Assembly (NCBI RefSeq): GCF_013822795.1
Contig: NZ_PNLB01000002.1
Span: forward strand, 124,001 to 188,000
Origin: Phenylobacterium sp.
GTDB lineage: Bacteria > Pseudomonadota > Alphaproteobacteria > Caulobacterales > Caulobacteraceae
Reading direction: 5' to 3'
Length of the DNA stretch: 64,000 bases
Below are positions 1 to 7,323 of this stretch, piece after piece; position 1 is the stretch's first letter; the number at the start of each line of letters is the position of its first letter. Under the pieces are notes generated by a model. It was not told the origin of the DNA. It was given only the letters and a program-made list of their open reading frames with translations, and ran no database searches. Made by a program: the position numbers and the translations under genes.

Positions 1-126
1 GAGCGCAGCTTCCAGCCGGCGCAGGCCTGCGCCGATCCAGACCACCGGATGGGGCAGGCGCCGCGGATAGCCGAAGACGCCCTCGACCGCCGCGGCGGCG
101 AGGACGACCCAAGGATCAGCCGCCAC
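1..126 (-). CDS. cobD: Adenosylcobinamide-phosphate synthase CobD/CbiB, N-terminal part (cut by window edge)
   Basis: Only the first 42 codons are present; the gene runs off the left edge. The translation starts at a GTG (126-124) and reads as a hydrophobic N-terminus followed by VEGVFGYPRRLPHPVVWIG, which resembles the conserved start of CobD/CbiB (GxPxxLPHPVVWIG). This family is a membrane enzyme that joins the aminopropanol arm to cobyric acid in cobalamin synthesis. The start overlaps the end of the upstream ABC ATPase gene by 11 bases, so it is probably the next gene of the same B12 operon. The GTG start is inferred from the overlap; the family call rests on about 40 residues. Confidence 0.75.
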   Translation of the reverse strand, partial: MAADPWVVLAAAAVEGVFGYPRRLPHPVVWIGAGLRRLEAAL

Positions 127-892
127 GCCCGACGATCTCGATCAGCGGCCCGCCCTGCCCTTCGACCACGCGGGCGCGCACGCCGTAGGCGCGGGCCATG
201 ACGTCTGGAGAGAGAGCCTGCGCGGGCGGCCCATCGGCCAGCACCTTACCCGCGGCCATGACGATGACACGGTCGGCGATCCGCGCGGCGAGCGACAGGT
301 CGTGCAGGGTGACGATAACGCCCTTGCCCCGGTCGTGCGCCAGACTGCGGAACAGCTCGCCGGCGTCGAGCTGGTGGCCGGGATCAAGACCGGTCAGCGG
401 CTCGTCGGCCAGCAGCCACTCGGGCTCTCCGGCCAGGGCGCGGGCGATCAGCACGCGGCCGCGCTCGCCCCCCGACAGGGTGGTGACGTCGCGGTCGGCC
501 AGATCGACCACTCCGGCGGCGGCCATGGCCCGGTCGATGGCGGCCGCGTCCTCGATCGAGAGCCCGCTGGAGCCGATGAACGGCGTGCGGCCGAGCCCGA
601 CCAGGATCCGCGCCTCGACCGCCCAGGCGACCTCCTGGGTCTGCGGCAGCACGCCGATGCGGCGGGCGCGGGCGCGTGGGGCCATGGCCAGCACGTCGTC
701 GCGGTCGAGTTCGACGCGGCCGGACTGGGGCCTGCGCAGCCCGGCCAGGCAGGCGAGCAGGGTCGACTTGCCCGCGCCGTTGGGGCCGAGGATGGCGGTC
801 ACCGTGCCGCTCTCGAGGGCGGCGGTGACGCCGTCCACCACCGGCCTGCCGCCGAGGCGGACCTGAACGTCCTGGGCTTGCAGGCGGCTCAT
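116..892 (-). CDS. btuD: Vitamin B12 (cobalamin) ABC transporter ATP-binding protein
   Basis: A 258-residue ABC ATPase that would energise import of cobalamin through the inner membrane with the BtuC-like permease encoded just upstream. Visible motifs are Walker A GPNGAGKST, the signature LSGGERGRV, Walker B WLLADEP and the H-loop VTLHD, in the order and spacing of FecE/BtuD-type subunits. The ATG at 892-890 overlaps the permease stop by four bases (ATGA), which fixes the start and suggests translational coupling. B12 rather than siderophore or haem as substrate is inferred from the surrounding cobalamin genes and the riboswitch. Confidence 0.9.
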   Translation of the reverse strand: MSRLQAQDVQVRLGGRPVVDGVTAALESGTVTAILGPNGAGKSTLLACLAGLRRPQSGRVELDRDDVLAMAPRARARRIGVLPQTQEVAWAVEARILVGLGRTPFIGSSGLSIEDAAAIDRAMAAAGVVDLADRDVTTLSGGERGRVLIARALAGEPEWLLADEPLTGLDPGHQLDAGELFRSLAHDRGKGVIVTLHDLSLAARIADRVIVMAAGKVLADGPPAQALSPDVMARAYGVRARVVEGQGGPLIEIVGRGG

Positions 893-1875
893 GCGATCCT
901 CCGGCGTAGGGACAGCAGCAGGGCGAAGAAGAACGGCCCGCCGAGCACGGCCATGGCGACGCCGAGCTTCACTTCGCCGGCCGCGGGGGTCAGGCGCACG
1001 GCGATGTCGGCGGCCAGCACCAGCACCGCGCCGCCGAGGGCGCTGGGCCACAGCAGGCCGCCGGGCTGGGCTCCGACCAGCGGCCGCAGCAGGTGCGGCA
1101 CGATCAGGCCGACGAAGCCGATGACGCCGGTGACCGCGACGCTGGCCCCGGCGGTGAGCGCGACGCCGAGCGCCAACATCCAGCGGACGGCGGCCATGTT
1201 GACGCCCAGCGATCGGGCGCCGGTCTCCCCCAGGGTCAGGGCGTCCAGGCTGCGGCCGATCATGAGCAGCAGGCCGCAACCGACGACGATCAGCGGCAGG
1301 GCGGTCTGCACCTCGGGCATGCTGCGGTCGGCCAGCGAGCCCATCAGCCAGTTGACGATCTCGTTCACCGCCCAAGGGTTGGGCGCGAGGCTGAGCGCCA
1401 GGGCGACGCCGGCCCCGGCCATGGTCTGCAGGATCACGCCGGCCAGGACGAAGGTGACGATGCTGGAGGCGCGGCCCGACAGCGCCAGCAGCAGGAACAC
1501 GGCGACCAGGGCGCCGAGCATGGCGAACGAGGTGATCACCCAGGGCTCGGCGGCGCCGGCGCCCAGATAGAGCGTCAGCACCGCGCCGAGCGCGCCCATT
1601 GACGACACGCCGAGCGCGCCGGGATCGGCCAGCGGGTTGCGGGTGTAGCCCTGCATGGCGGCGCCGGCCATGCCGAGCGCAGCGCCGACGGCGATGGCCA
1701 GGATGGTGCGCGGCAGGCGCAGCTCGAAGATGATCGACCAGCGCGGATCACCGGGGTTCAGCCAGTCGGACAGCGGCACCCAGACCCGGCCGGCGGCCAT
1801 GCTGACCAGCGACAGCAGCACCAGCAGAATGCCGAGGACGAGGAGGGTCGTGCGGCGGCAGGTCATGCGGGGCAT
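889..1875 (-). CDS. btuC: Cobalamin ABC transporter permease (FecCD family)
   Basis: A 328-residue polytopic membrane protein of the FecCD/BtuC family with about nine to ten hydrophobic segments. Family landmarks visible are FELRLPRTILAIAVGAALG (LRLPR motif), GxxMQGYTRNPLADPGALG near residues 73-90, and GFVGLIVPHLLRPLVG in the C-terminal third (coupling region to the ATPase). It would form the channel for B12 import from the periplasm. It is coupled by ATGA overlap to the ATPase and lies about 130 bases downstream of the binding-protein gene, with a palindromic repeat between them. Length is normal for the family. Confidence 0.9.
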   Translation of the reverse strand: MPRMTCRRTTLLVLGILLVLLSLVSMAAGRVWVPLSDWLNPGDPRWSIIFELRLPRTILAIAVGAALGMAGAAMQGYTRNPLADPGALGVSSMGALGAVLTLYLGAGAAEPWVITSFAMLGALVAVFLLLALSGRASSIVTFVLAGVILQTMAGAGVALALSLAPNPWAVNEIVNWLMGSLADRSMPEVQTALPLIVVGCGLLLMIGRSLDALTLGETGARSLGVNMAAVRWMLALGVALTAGASVAVTGVIGFVGLIVPHLLRPLVGAQPGGLLWPSALGGAVLVLAADIAVRLTPAAGEVKLGVAMAVLGGPFFFALLLSLRRRIA

Positions 1876-1885
1876 CCGCTAATTG

Positions 1886-1997
1886 CTCCCCCCTTGGGGG
1901 AGCTGTCAGCCGATCGGCTGACTGAGGGGGACTGGGGAGTCAGCAGGCCCCCTCCGTCTCGCGGCTGACGCCGCGATCCACCTCCCCCAAAGGGGGC
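1886..1997. repeat. Palindromic intergenic element between btuC and the binding-protein gene
   Basis: The 136-base gap is almost filled by nested inverted repeats. A C/G hairpin (arms 1886-1892 and 1896-1902) is followed by a perfect 18-base palindrome GTCAGCCGATCGGCTGAC (1905-1922), a TCGCGGC/GCCGCGA pair (1959-1965 and 1970-1976) and a CCCCC-AAA-GGGGG hairpin (1984-1996). This looks like a REP/BIME-type dispersed element. In the operon it could alter transcript stability between the binding protein and the permease. No other copy was seen in this window. Confidence 0.6.
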
Positions 1998-2011
1998 GGA
2001 ACTTTTGAGCA

Positions 2012-2863
2012 TCATGCTCCCCTCCGCTTGGCGAGGGCGTCTTCACGGGCCTTGGCGAGCATCCGCGCGGTCTCGATCAGCACCGGGCCTCCGCAGAAGG
2101 TCAGCTGCTGGGGGAAGGTCGCACGGTGCATGCGGCTGGCGACCCGCGACAGCGCCGGATGGGTGAGGACGCGGTCGGCCCAGGTCGGGGCGCCGGGCTC
2201 GGCCTGCCCCGCCAGCAGGACGTCGGGGGGATCGGCGACCAGCAGCTCCAGCGGGATGTTGCCGGTGCGCTTGAGCCCGTAGCGGGCGGCGGCGTTGTCG
2301 AGGCCGCAGCGGCGCATCATCTCGTCCATCATCGTCCCCGGAGCGGTGGCGAAGCCGCCGGCCTGGTAGGTGATCGCGCTCAGTCGCGGCGTTCCCGGCC
2401 GCGGCGCGGCGGCCGCCAGCGCAGTGCGGACCTGGGCGATCACCGCCTCGCCGCGCTCGGGGCGATGCACCGCACGAGCCACCTGGCGGACCTGGTCGAG
2501 GCTTTCCTCGACGGTGTTGGGCACCGCAAACAGCTCGGCCGGAATGCCCAGGCGCTTCAGCGCCGCGCGGGTGGCGGGCGAGGAGTGGCGGCCGGTCAGC
2601 ACCAGGTCGGGCCGCAGCGACAGCACCTCCTCGGCGCTTTCGTAGGTGAAGGGGTAGCTAGCGCCGGACGGCCCGATGCTCGAGGAAGTCGGCTCGTGCG
2701 AATAGTGGCTGATGGCGGCGATCTGGGCGCGGTCGGCCACATGGACGAGGATCACGTCCAGGCAGGGATTGAGCGAGACCACGCGCCGCGGCTCGCGCAC
2801 AGGAGCAGCCGCGGAAAGGCCCACCGCGGCGCCCGCGACGAGCGCCGACCGCCGGGTGAGCAT
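2012..2863 (-). CDS. btuF: Periplasmic cobalamin-binding protein (BtuF-like, ABC transporter substrate-binding)
   Basis: A 283-residue exported protein. The N-terminus MLTRRSALVAGAAVGLSAAAP carries a twin-arginine-like signal. Downstream, RVVSLNPCLDVILVHVAD, the SAEEVLSLRPDLVLTG block and GNIPLELLVADPPDVLLAG are typical of the helical-backbone class III binding proteins (PF01497) that serve FecCD permeases. It would deliver B12 or a corrinoid to the BtuCD pair. The ATG at 2863 lies eight bases beyond the cobO stop on the coding strand, so the genes overlap slightly. Substrate is inferred from the operon. Confidence 0.85.
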   Translation of the reverse strand: MLTRRSALVAGAAVGLSAAAPVREPRRVVSLNPCLDVILVHVADRAQIAAISHYSHEPTSSSIGPSGASYPFTYESAEEVLSLRPDLVLTGRHSSPATRAALKRLGIPAELFAVPNTVEESLDQVRQVARAVHRPERGEAVIAQVRTALAAAAPRPGTPRLSAITYQAGGFATAPGTMMDEMMRRCGLDNAAARYGLKRTGNIPLELLVADPPDVLLAGQAEPGAPTWADRVLTHPALSRVASRMHRATFPQQLTFCGGPVLIETARMLAKAREDALAKRRGA

Positions 2864-2868
2864 CCAGC

Positions 2869-3483
2869 TCAAAAGTCGATCCCGCGCTGGGCCTTGATGC
2901 CCTGCTCGAACGGATGCTTGACCAGGGTCATCTCGGTGACCAGGTCGGCGATGGCGAGCAACTCCGGCTTGGCGTTGCGGCCCGTGATCACGACGTGCTT
3001 GTCGCGCGGACGGACCATTAGGTCGGCGACCACCTGGTCGACGTCGAGATAGTCGTAGCGCAGGGCGATATTCAGCTCGTCGAGGATGACGAGATCCAAC
3101 TCCGGATCGTTGAGCATCTCCAGCGAGGTCGCCCAGGCGGCCTGGGCGGCGGCGATGTCGCGGGCGCGGTCCTGGGTGTCCCAGGTGAACCCCTCGCCCA
3201 TCACCTCGTAGCGGACGCTGTCGGGGAAGCGCTTGAAGAACTGGCGCTCGCCGGTGATCCACTTGCCCTTGATGTACTGGACGATCCCGACCTTCTGGTT
3301 CCAGCCGAGGGCGCGGGCGACCATGCCGAAGGCCGCCGTGGACTTGCCCTTGCCGTCGCCGGTGTGGACCAGCAGCAGGCCCGGAGCCTCATCGGTCTTT
3401 TCGGCCATCATCGCCTCGCGCTCGGCCTTGAGCGCCTGCATGGCCTGCTTGTGCTCTTCGTTCTTGCGGTCTTCGTCGCTCAT
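2869..3483 (-). CDS. cobO: Cob(I)yrinic acid a,c-diamide adenosyltransferase
   Basis: A 204-residue cytosolic enzyme that transfers the adenosyl group of ATP to cob(I)alamin or precursors (CobA/CobO/BtuR family, PF02572). The P-loop is HTGDGKGKST at about residues 40-50, followed by GWNQKVGIVQYIKGKW, the LVILDELNIALRYDYLD strand and VVITGRNAKPELLAIADLVTEM; all are family signatures. The charged N-terminal helix is usual for the group. ATGA overlap with the upstream decarboxylase gene fixes the start. Confidence 0.95.
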   Translation of the reverse strand: MSDEDRKNEEHKQAMQALKAEREAMMAEKTDEAPGLLLVHTGDGKGKSTAAFGMVARALGWNQKVGIVQYIKGKWITGERQFFKRFPDSVRYEVMGEGFTWDTQDRARDIAAAQAAWATSLEMLNDPELDLVILDELNIALRYDYLDVDQVVADLMVRPRDKHVVITGRNAKPELLAIADLVTEMTLVKHPFEQGIKAQRGIDF

Positions 3484-4481
3484 CGGCGGGAACTCTCCAG
3501 GGCCGCCTTCAGGCGCGGCCAGTCCTTGGGTTTCGGCAGGCCGAACCTGAGCCAGGTCGGCTGATCGGGAAAGGGCCGCGTGAGCACCCCGCAGCGGGCG
3601 AGCTCGGCGAAGCGGCGTCCGGCATCGGGCGCCGCGGCCAGCCGGAACAGCGAGGTCCCGCCCAGCACCGCAAAGCCGCTCGCCACCAGCAGGGCGTCAA
3701 GGCGCGCAGCGTCCCGGGCGAGGCGCAGGCGCGTACGCTCGCGCCAGCCTTCGTCGGCGTAGGCGGCCAGGCCGGCGGCGATCGCCTCGGCGCCGACCGG
3801 CCAGTCGCCGAACTGGGCCCCGATGCGCGCGGCCAAGCCCGGCTCGGCGATCACGAAACCGAGCCGCACGCCCGGCAGACCGTAGAACTTGCCGAACGAA
3901 CGCAGCACCACCGTGCGTGGGCCGGCGGCGGCGGCGGCGCTGAGCTGCGGCGCAGTCTCGACGAAGGCCTCGTCGACGATCAGCCAACGGTCGGCGAGAT
4001 TCGGCGCGGAGACGATCGCCCCGTCCGGATTGTTCGGATTGACCAGCACCACCGCTTCGGCGGCGCTGGCGGCGATCTGGTCGGCGGCGATGGCTTTGAC
4101 CTTGGCGCCGGCCAGCCGCCAGGCCTCGGCGTGGCCGCCATAGGTCGGCGAGACGATGGCGACCGAGCGGGCGCCAAGGATCCGCGGCAGCACGCGCAGC
4201 GCCGCCTCCGTCCCCGGCGTCGCCACCACCCGGTCGGGGTCGACCCCGAAGGCGCGGGCGGCGGCGGCTTCCAGCGCCCTCACCTCTTCAGGATCGGGCA
4301 GGCGGCGCAGCGCATCGGGTGTGGCCCGCGGCGCCGGATAGGCCCGCGGGTTGATCCCCGTCGACAGGTCGAGCCAAGGCGCGGGAGCGTCCGGGAACGC
4401 TTCCTTCGCCGCCGCCAGGCGGCCGCCGTGGCGGAGGAAGACCCCCGCGTCGAGGTCAGAAGCGGGCGCGGACACCGGCAT
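3480..4481 (-). CDS. cobC: Threonine-phosphate decarboxylase / CobC-type PLP enzyme
   Basis: A 333-residue fold-type I PLP enzyme making the (R)-1-amino-2-propanol phosphate arm of cobalamin (CobC in Pseudomonas nomenclature, CobD in Salmonella). Visible are LDLSTGINP near residues 38-45, the substrate/PLP loop VNPNNPDG, the DEAF aspartate block and the Schiff-base lysine in SFGKFYGLPGVRLG (Lys198). The ATG at 4481 lies inside the end of the TonB receptor gene, so the two overlap by 26 bases; this start gives a normal-length protein. It is followed by cobO with a four-base overlap. Confidence 0.9.
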   Translation of the reverse strand: MPVSAPASDLDAGVFLRHGGRLAAAKEAFPDAPAPWLDLSTGINPRAYPAPRATPDALRRLPDPEEVRALEAAAARAFGVDPDRVVATPGTEAALRVLPRILGARSVAIVSPTYGGHAEAWRLAGAKVKAIAADQIAASAAEAVVLVNPNNPDGAIVSAPNLADRWLIVDEAFVETAPQLSAAAAAGPRTVVLRSFGKFYGLPGVRLGFVIAEPGLAARIGAQFGDWPVGAEAIAAGLAAYADEGWRERTRLRLARDAARLDALLVASGFAVLGGTSLFRLAAAPDAGRRFAELARCGVLTRPFPDQPTWLRFGLPKPKDWPRLKAALESSRR

Positions 4482-6399
4482 AGACCCCACGGCCCGGCGA
4501 GCTGTAGTTGCGGATGGTTTCGTACTCGTCGTCGAAGGCGTTCTCGACGCGGCCGTAGAGCTCGAAGGTCTCGTTGACCGGGTACGAGGCGCGCAGGTCC
4601 AGCAGGGTGTAGGCCTGCAGGGTGTAGCTGTTGGCGGCGTTGTCGTAGCTCTTGCCGACATAGCGGATCGAACCGCCGAGGCTGGCCTTGTTCTCCCAGG
4701 TGTAGGTCGCCTGGATGTTGGCCTGATGCTCGGGCCGGCGGGCCAGGTGCTTGCCGCGGTTGGCGTTGCCGGCGGAGTCGTTCTCGGTGTCGGTCCAGGT
4801 GTAGTTGGCGCCGAGCGTCAGCGGGCCGAGATCGGCGGTCCCTTCCAGCTCCACCCCGTGCGCCTTGGTCTGGGCGGTGTTGGCGTAGTAGCCGAAGCGG
4901 CGCACGCCGTTCACGACGCACATCGGATCAGTGGTCGTGGCGGTGCAGGAGAAGTAGTCGATCTGGTTGTCGGTCTCGCGGTTGAAGTAGGTCGCGCGGA
5001 CCAGGAAGCGATCGGCGAAGCGCTGCTCGATCCCGGCGTCCCAGCCGTCGGCCTCTTCGGCTTCCAGGGCCTGGTTCCCGTACTCCGAATAGAGCTGGTA
5101 GAGGGTCGGGGCCTTGAAGCCCTGGCCGAAGCTGGCGCGCAGCACGGTGTTTCCGTCGTTCAGCGACCAGGCCGCAGCCAGCTGGCCGAGGGTCGCGTCG
5201 CCGAAGGTGTCGTGGCTGTCGCGGCGCAGGCCGGCGGTCAGGGTCAGGCCGGTGATCACCTCGCCCTGGACCTGGGCGTAGATCCCGTCGATGCCGGCCT
5301 TGGCGCGGGTGGCCGGCGGGTTGGGCGCGAAGGCGCTGGGCGAGGCCGAGCGCATCGAGGAGTCCTCGGTCTCGCCGCCGAAGGTCGCGGTCCAGGCGTC
5401 GTTGATCGTCCAGACGCCCTGGTACTCCCAGCGCTTGTTCTCGCCGCGGGCGTCGAAGGTGGTGGTGGTCACCGCCTGATCCGGATTGGTGTTCTGGCGG
5501 TCGGTGCGCGTGTAGGCGTAGGCGATGCGGTTGGCGAGCGCGCCGCCGAACAGGTCGAAATTGACCCCGGCGTAGCCGACGAACTCCTCGGTCTCGCCGT
5601 ACTCGCGGGTGTCGCCGAAGCTGTAGGTCGGCGGCGGGAAGCCGTCGAAGCCGTTGCGGCCCTTGGAGTAGACGCCGCGCAGGTCGAACGAGAGCGCGTC
5701 GGTGGCGGTGATCAGCGCCCGGCCGCTGACGCCGGTGTTCTCATAGCCGTCCTTCTCCTGGCCGAGGCGGTAGGACGAGACGCCATCGGTGTCGTAGCGG
5801 CCGGCGGCCAGACGCCAGGTCAGATGCTCGCCCTTGCCGCCCGCACCGGCGCGGAAATAGCTCGTGCCCATCGAGCCGCCCTCGGCGGAGAGGTCGGCCT
5901 CGAACGGCGTTTCGGCCTGGCGGGTGATGACGTTGACGACGCCGCCGATGGCCTGGCTGCCCCAGAGGGTCGATTGGGCGCCGCGCAGGACTTCGATGCG
6001 GCCGATGTCGCCGGCCAGCAGGTTGGCGAAGTTGTACCCGCCGCCCGTGGTCGAGGGGTCGTTGAGCTTGACGCCGTCGATGATCACCACGGTCTGGTCG
6101 GCCTCGGCCCCGCGGATGCGCACCGAGGTCGAGCCGCCGACGCCGCCGTTGCGCGCGAAGGAGACGCCGGGAAGGGTGGACAGCAGGGAGGAGACGTCGG
6201 CGGTCTGGGCGGCCTTGATCGCCGCGTCGTCGAGGACGCTGACGCTCTGGCCGACGCGATCGGCAGCCTGCGGGTTGCGGTTGGCGGTGACCACCAGTTC
6301 GCTGACGCTGGCGATGGCGACCGGCGCGGCGCTCTGGGCGAGCGCGCTGGTCGAGAGGCCGCAGAGCGCGGCGGTGGTGGCGAGTAGAATGGTCTTCAT
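4456..6399 (-). CDS. btuB: TonB-dependent vitamin B12 receptor
   Basis: A 647-residue outer-membrane beta-barrel receptor. It has a signal peptide (MKTILLATTAALCGLSTSALAQ), a TonB box in SVSELVVTANR, a plug domain (SVSVLDDAAIKAAQTADVSS; VRIRGAEADQTVVIIDGVKL; RIEVLRGAQSTLWGS) and a C-terminal barrel ending in the aromatic ARF. It would take B12 across the outer membrane using TonB-ExbBD energy and pass it to the binding protein of the operon. The gene starts 124 bases after a cobalamin riboswitch, which supports the B12 assignment. The start ATG is preceded by a G-rich Shine-Dalgarno. Confidence 0.93.
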   Translation of the reverse strand: MKTILLATTAALCGLSTSALAQSAAPVAIASVSELVVTANRNPQAADRVGQSVSVLDDAAIKAAQTADVSSLLSTLPGVSFARNGGVGGSTSVRIRGAEADQTVVIIDGVKLNDPSTTGGGYNFANLLAGDIGRIEVLRGAQSTLWGSQAIGGVVNVITRQAETPFEADLSAEGGSMGTSYFRAGAGGKGEHLTWRLAAGRYDTDGVSSYRLGQEKDGYENTGVSGRALITATDALSFDLRGVYSKGRNGFDGFPPPTYSFGDTREYGETEEFVGYAGVNFDLFGGALANRIAYAYTRTDRQNTNPDQAVTTTTFDARGENKRWEYQGVWTINDAWTATFGGETEDSSMRSASPSAFAPNPPATRAKAGIDGIYAQVQGEVITGLTLTAGLRRDSHDTFGDATLGQLAAAWSLNDGNTVLRASFGQGFKAPTLYQLYSEYGNQALEAEEADGWDAGIEQRFADRFLVRATYFNRETDNQIDYFSCTATTTDPMCVVNGVRRFGYYANTAQTKAHGVELEGTADLGPLTLGANYTWTDTENDSAGNANRGKHLARRPEHQANIQATYTWENKASLGGSIRYVGKSYDNAANSYTLQAYTLLDLRASYPVNETFELYGRVENAFDDEYETIRNYSSPGRGVYAGVRARF

Positions 6400-6522
6400 C
6401 GGGTTATCCCCCCTGACGCATGACGACATGACCCGCGCTTGCACGCAGGTCGACGGACGCCGTCTCTCGGGAAAACTCCCCGTTCGCGCGCTCCCACCGA
6501 GCGTACGAAGGACGACCGCGTC

Positions 6523-6693
6523 AGGCAGGTCTCCTGGCTCACGGGTCACAGCCTTTGCGCGCCGCCTTCCCAGACTTCCGTCCAGTGGCCTATGACGCGC
6601 GGGCTCGCCGCTTACAGTTGCGGGGGCAGCCCAGGTTTCACACCTGAGTTCCCTATTAATCCCCTCTCGGGGAACCTGTCGCGGGGCCTGCCT
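6523..6693 (-). promoter_or_regulatory. Cobalamin (AdoCbl) riboswitch upstream of btuB
   Basis: On the minus strand the leader contains the canonical cobalamin riboswitch blocks in order: closing stem P1 (AGGCAGG/CCTGCCT, plus-strand 6687-6693 and 6523-6529), AATAGGGAA, GGTGTGAAACC, the GCTGCCCCCGCAACTGTAAG core, the B12 box GCCACTG (complement at 6583-6589), GGGAAGGCGG and GTGAGCCAGGAGACCTGCC. It should lower btuB operon expression when adenosylcobalamin is plentiful. About 120 nt separate P1 from the btuB ATG, where the expression platform must lie; no clear T-tract terminator is visible, so translational control is likely. Confidence 0.95.
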
Positions 6694-6722
6694 AGGCTCT
6701 GCCATGCGGAGCGTCAATCCAA

Positions 6723-7232
6723 ATGAGCCTGACCTTCGTCCTCGGCGGCGCGCGTTCCGGCAAGACCAGCTACGCGCTGCGAGAGGCTTGGAACCATTCC
6801 GGAAAACGTCGGGTGATGGTCGCCACGGCCCAGGCCCACGACGCCGAGATGGCCGAGCGGATCGCCCGTCACCAGGCCGAACGGGGCGAGGGCTGGGTCA
6901 CGGTGGAGGCGCCGCTGGAGCTGGCCGCGGCGGTCGCCGCCTTGGGCGCGGGCGACGTGGCGGTGGTCGACTGCCTGACCCTGTGGCTGACCAATCACCT
7001 GCTGGCCGACGCAGACCTGAGCCAGAAGGTCGCCGAGCTGGTCGCCGCGATGCAGGCCAGCCCGGCGGCGCTCTATGTCGTCTCCAACGAGGTCGGCCAG
7101 GGGATCGTGCCCGACAACGCCCTGGCCCGCCGGTTCCGCGACGAGGCGGGCTGGATGAACCAGGCGATGGCGGCGGCCGCCGACCGCGCCGTGCTGGTCA
7201 GCGCCGGATTGCCCCTGGTCCTCAAGGGTTGA
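6723..7232 (+). CDS. cobU: Bifunctional adenosylcobinamide kinase / adenosylcobinamide-phosphate guanylyltransferase
   Basis: A 169-residue CobU/CobP enzyme that phosphorylates adenosylcobinamide and then transfers GMP to give AdoCbi-GDP for nucleotide-loop assembly. The P-loop is LGGARSGKTS at residues 7-16. RIARHQAERGEGWVTVEAP contains the histidine expected to be guanylylated, and VVDCLTLWLTN and VSNEVGQGIVPD are family signatures. It is divergent from the btuB operon and starts only about 30 bases from the riboswitch P1 stem, so the two promoters must overlap or interleave. Confidence 0.93.
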   Translation: MSLTFVLGGARSGKTSYALREAWNHSGKRRVMVATAQAHDAEMAERIARHQAERGEGWVTVEAPLELAAAVAALGAGDVAVVDCLTLWLTNHLLADADLSQKVAELVAAMQASPAALYVVSNEVGQGIVPDNALARRFRDEAGWMNQAMAAAADRAVLVSAGLPLVLKG

Positions 7233-7235
7233 TAC

Positions 7236-7251
7236 ATTTTGCATCCAAAAT
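7236..7251. promoter_or_regulatory. Predicted GntR operator upstream of the AtuA-like operon
   Basis: A perfect inverted repeat ATTTTG-CATC-CAAAAT sits about 75 bases before the AtuA-like start. Read on the other strand the core is TTTGGATGCAAA, matching two palindromes before the tartrate-dehydrogenase-like gene (11127-11138 and 11148-11162). The shared TGGATGC core suggests binding by the local GntR/FCD regulator. Confidence 0.6.
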
Positions 7252-7323
7252 ATTGACCGTTTGAATTCACCCTCATAGGCTTGCCGAAACGCCCGGCAAG
7301 GGCGCAGGCCTGGGTGGAGCGCG

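Noticed and set aside
198..1570. Plus-strand frames opposite btuC/btuD
   Set aside because: Low-complexity Arg/Ala/Gly translations without start signals; the minus strand has clear ABC transporter motifs.
4351..6387. Plus-strand 678-codon open frame across btuB
   Set aside because: Val/Gly/Ala-rich shadow of the TonB receptor with no motif; the receptor frame has signal, TonB box, plug and barrel.
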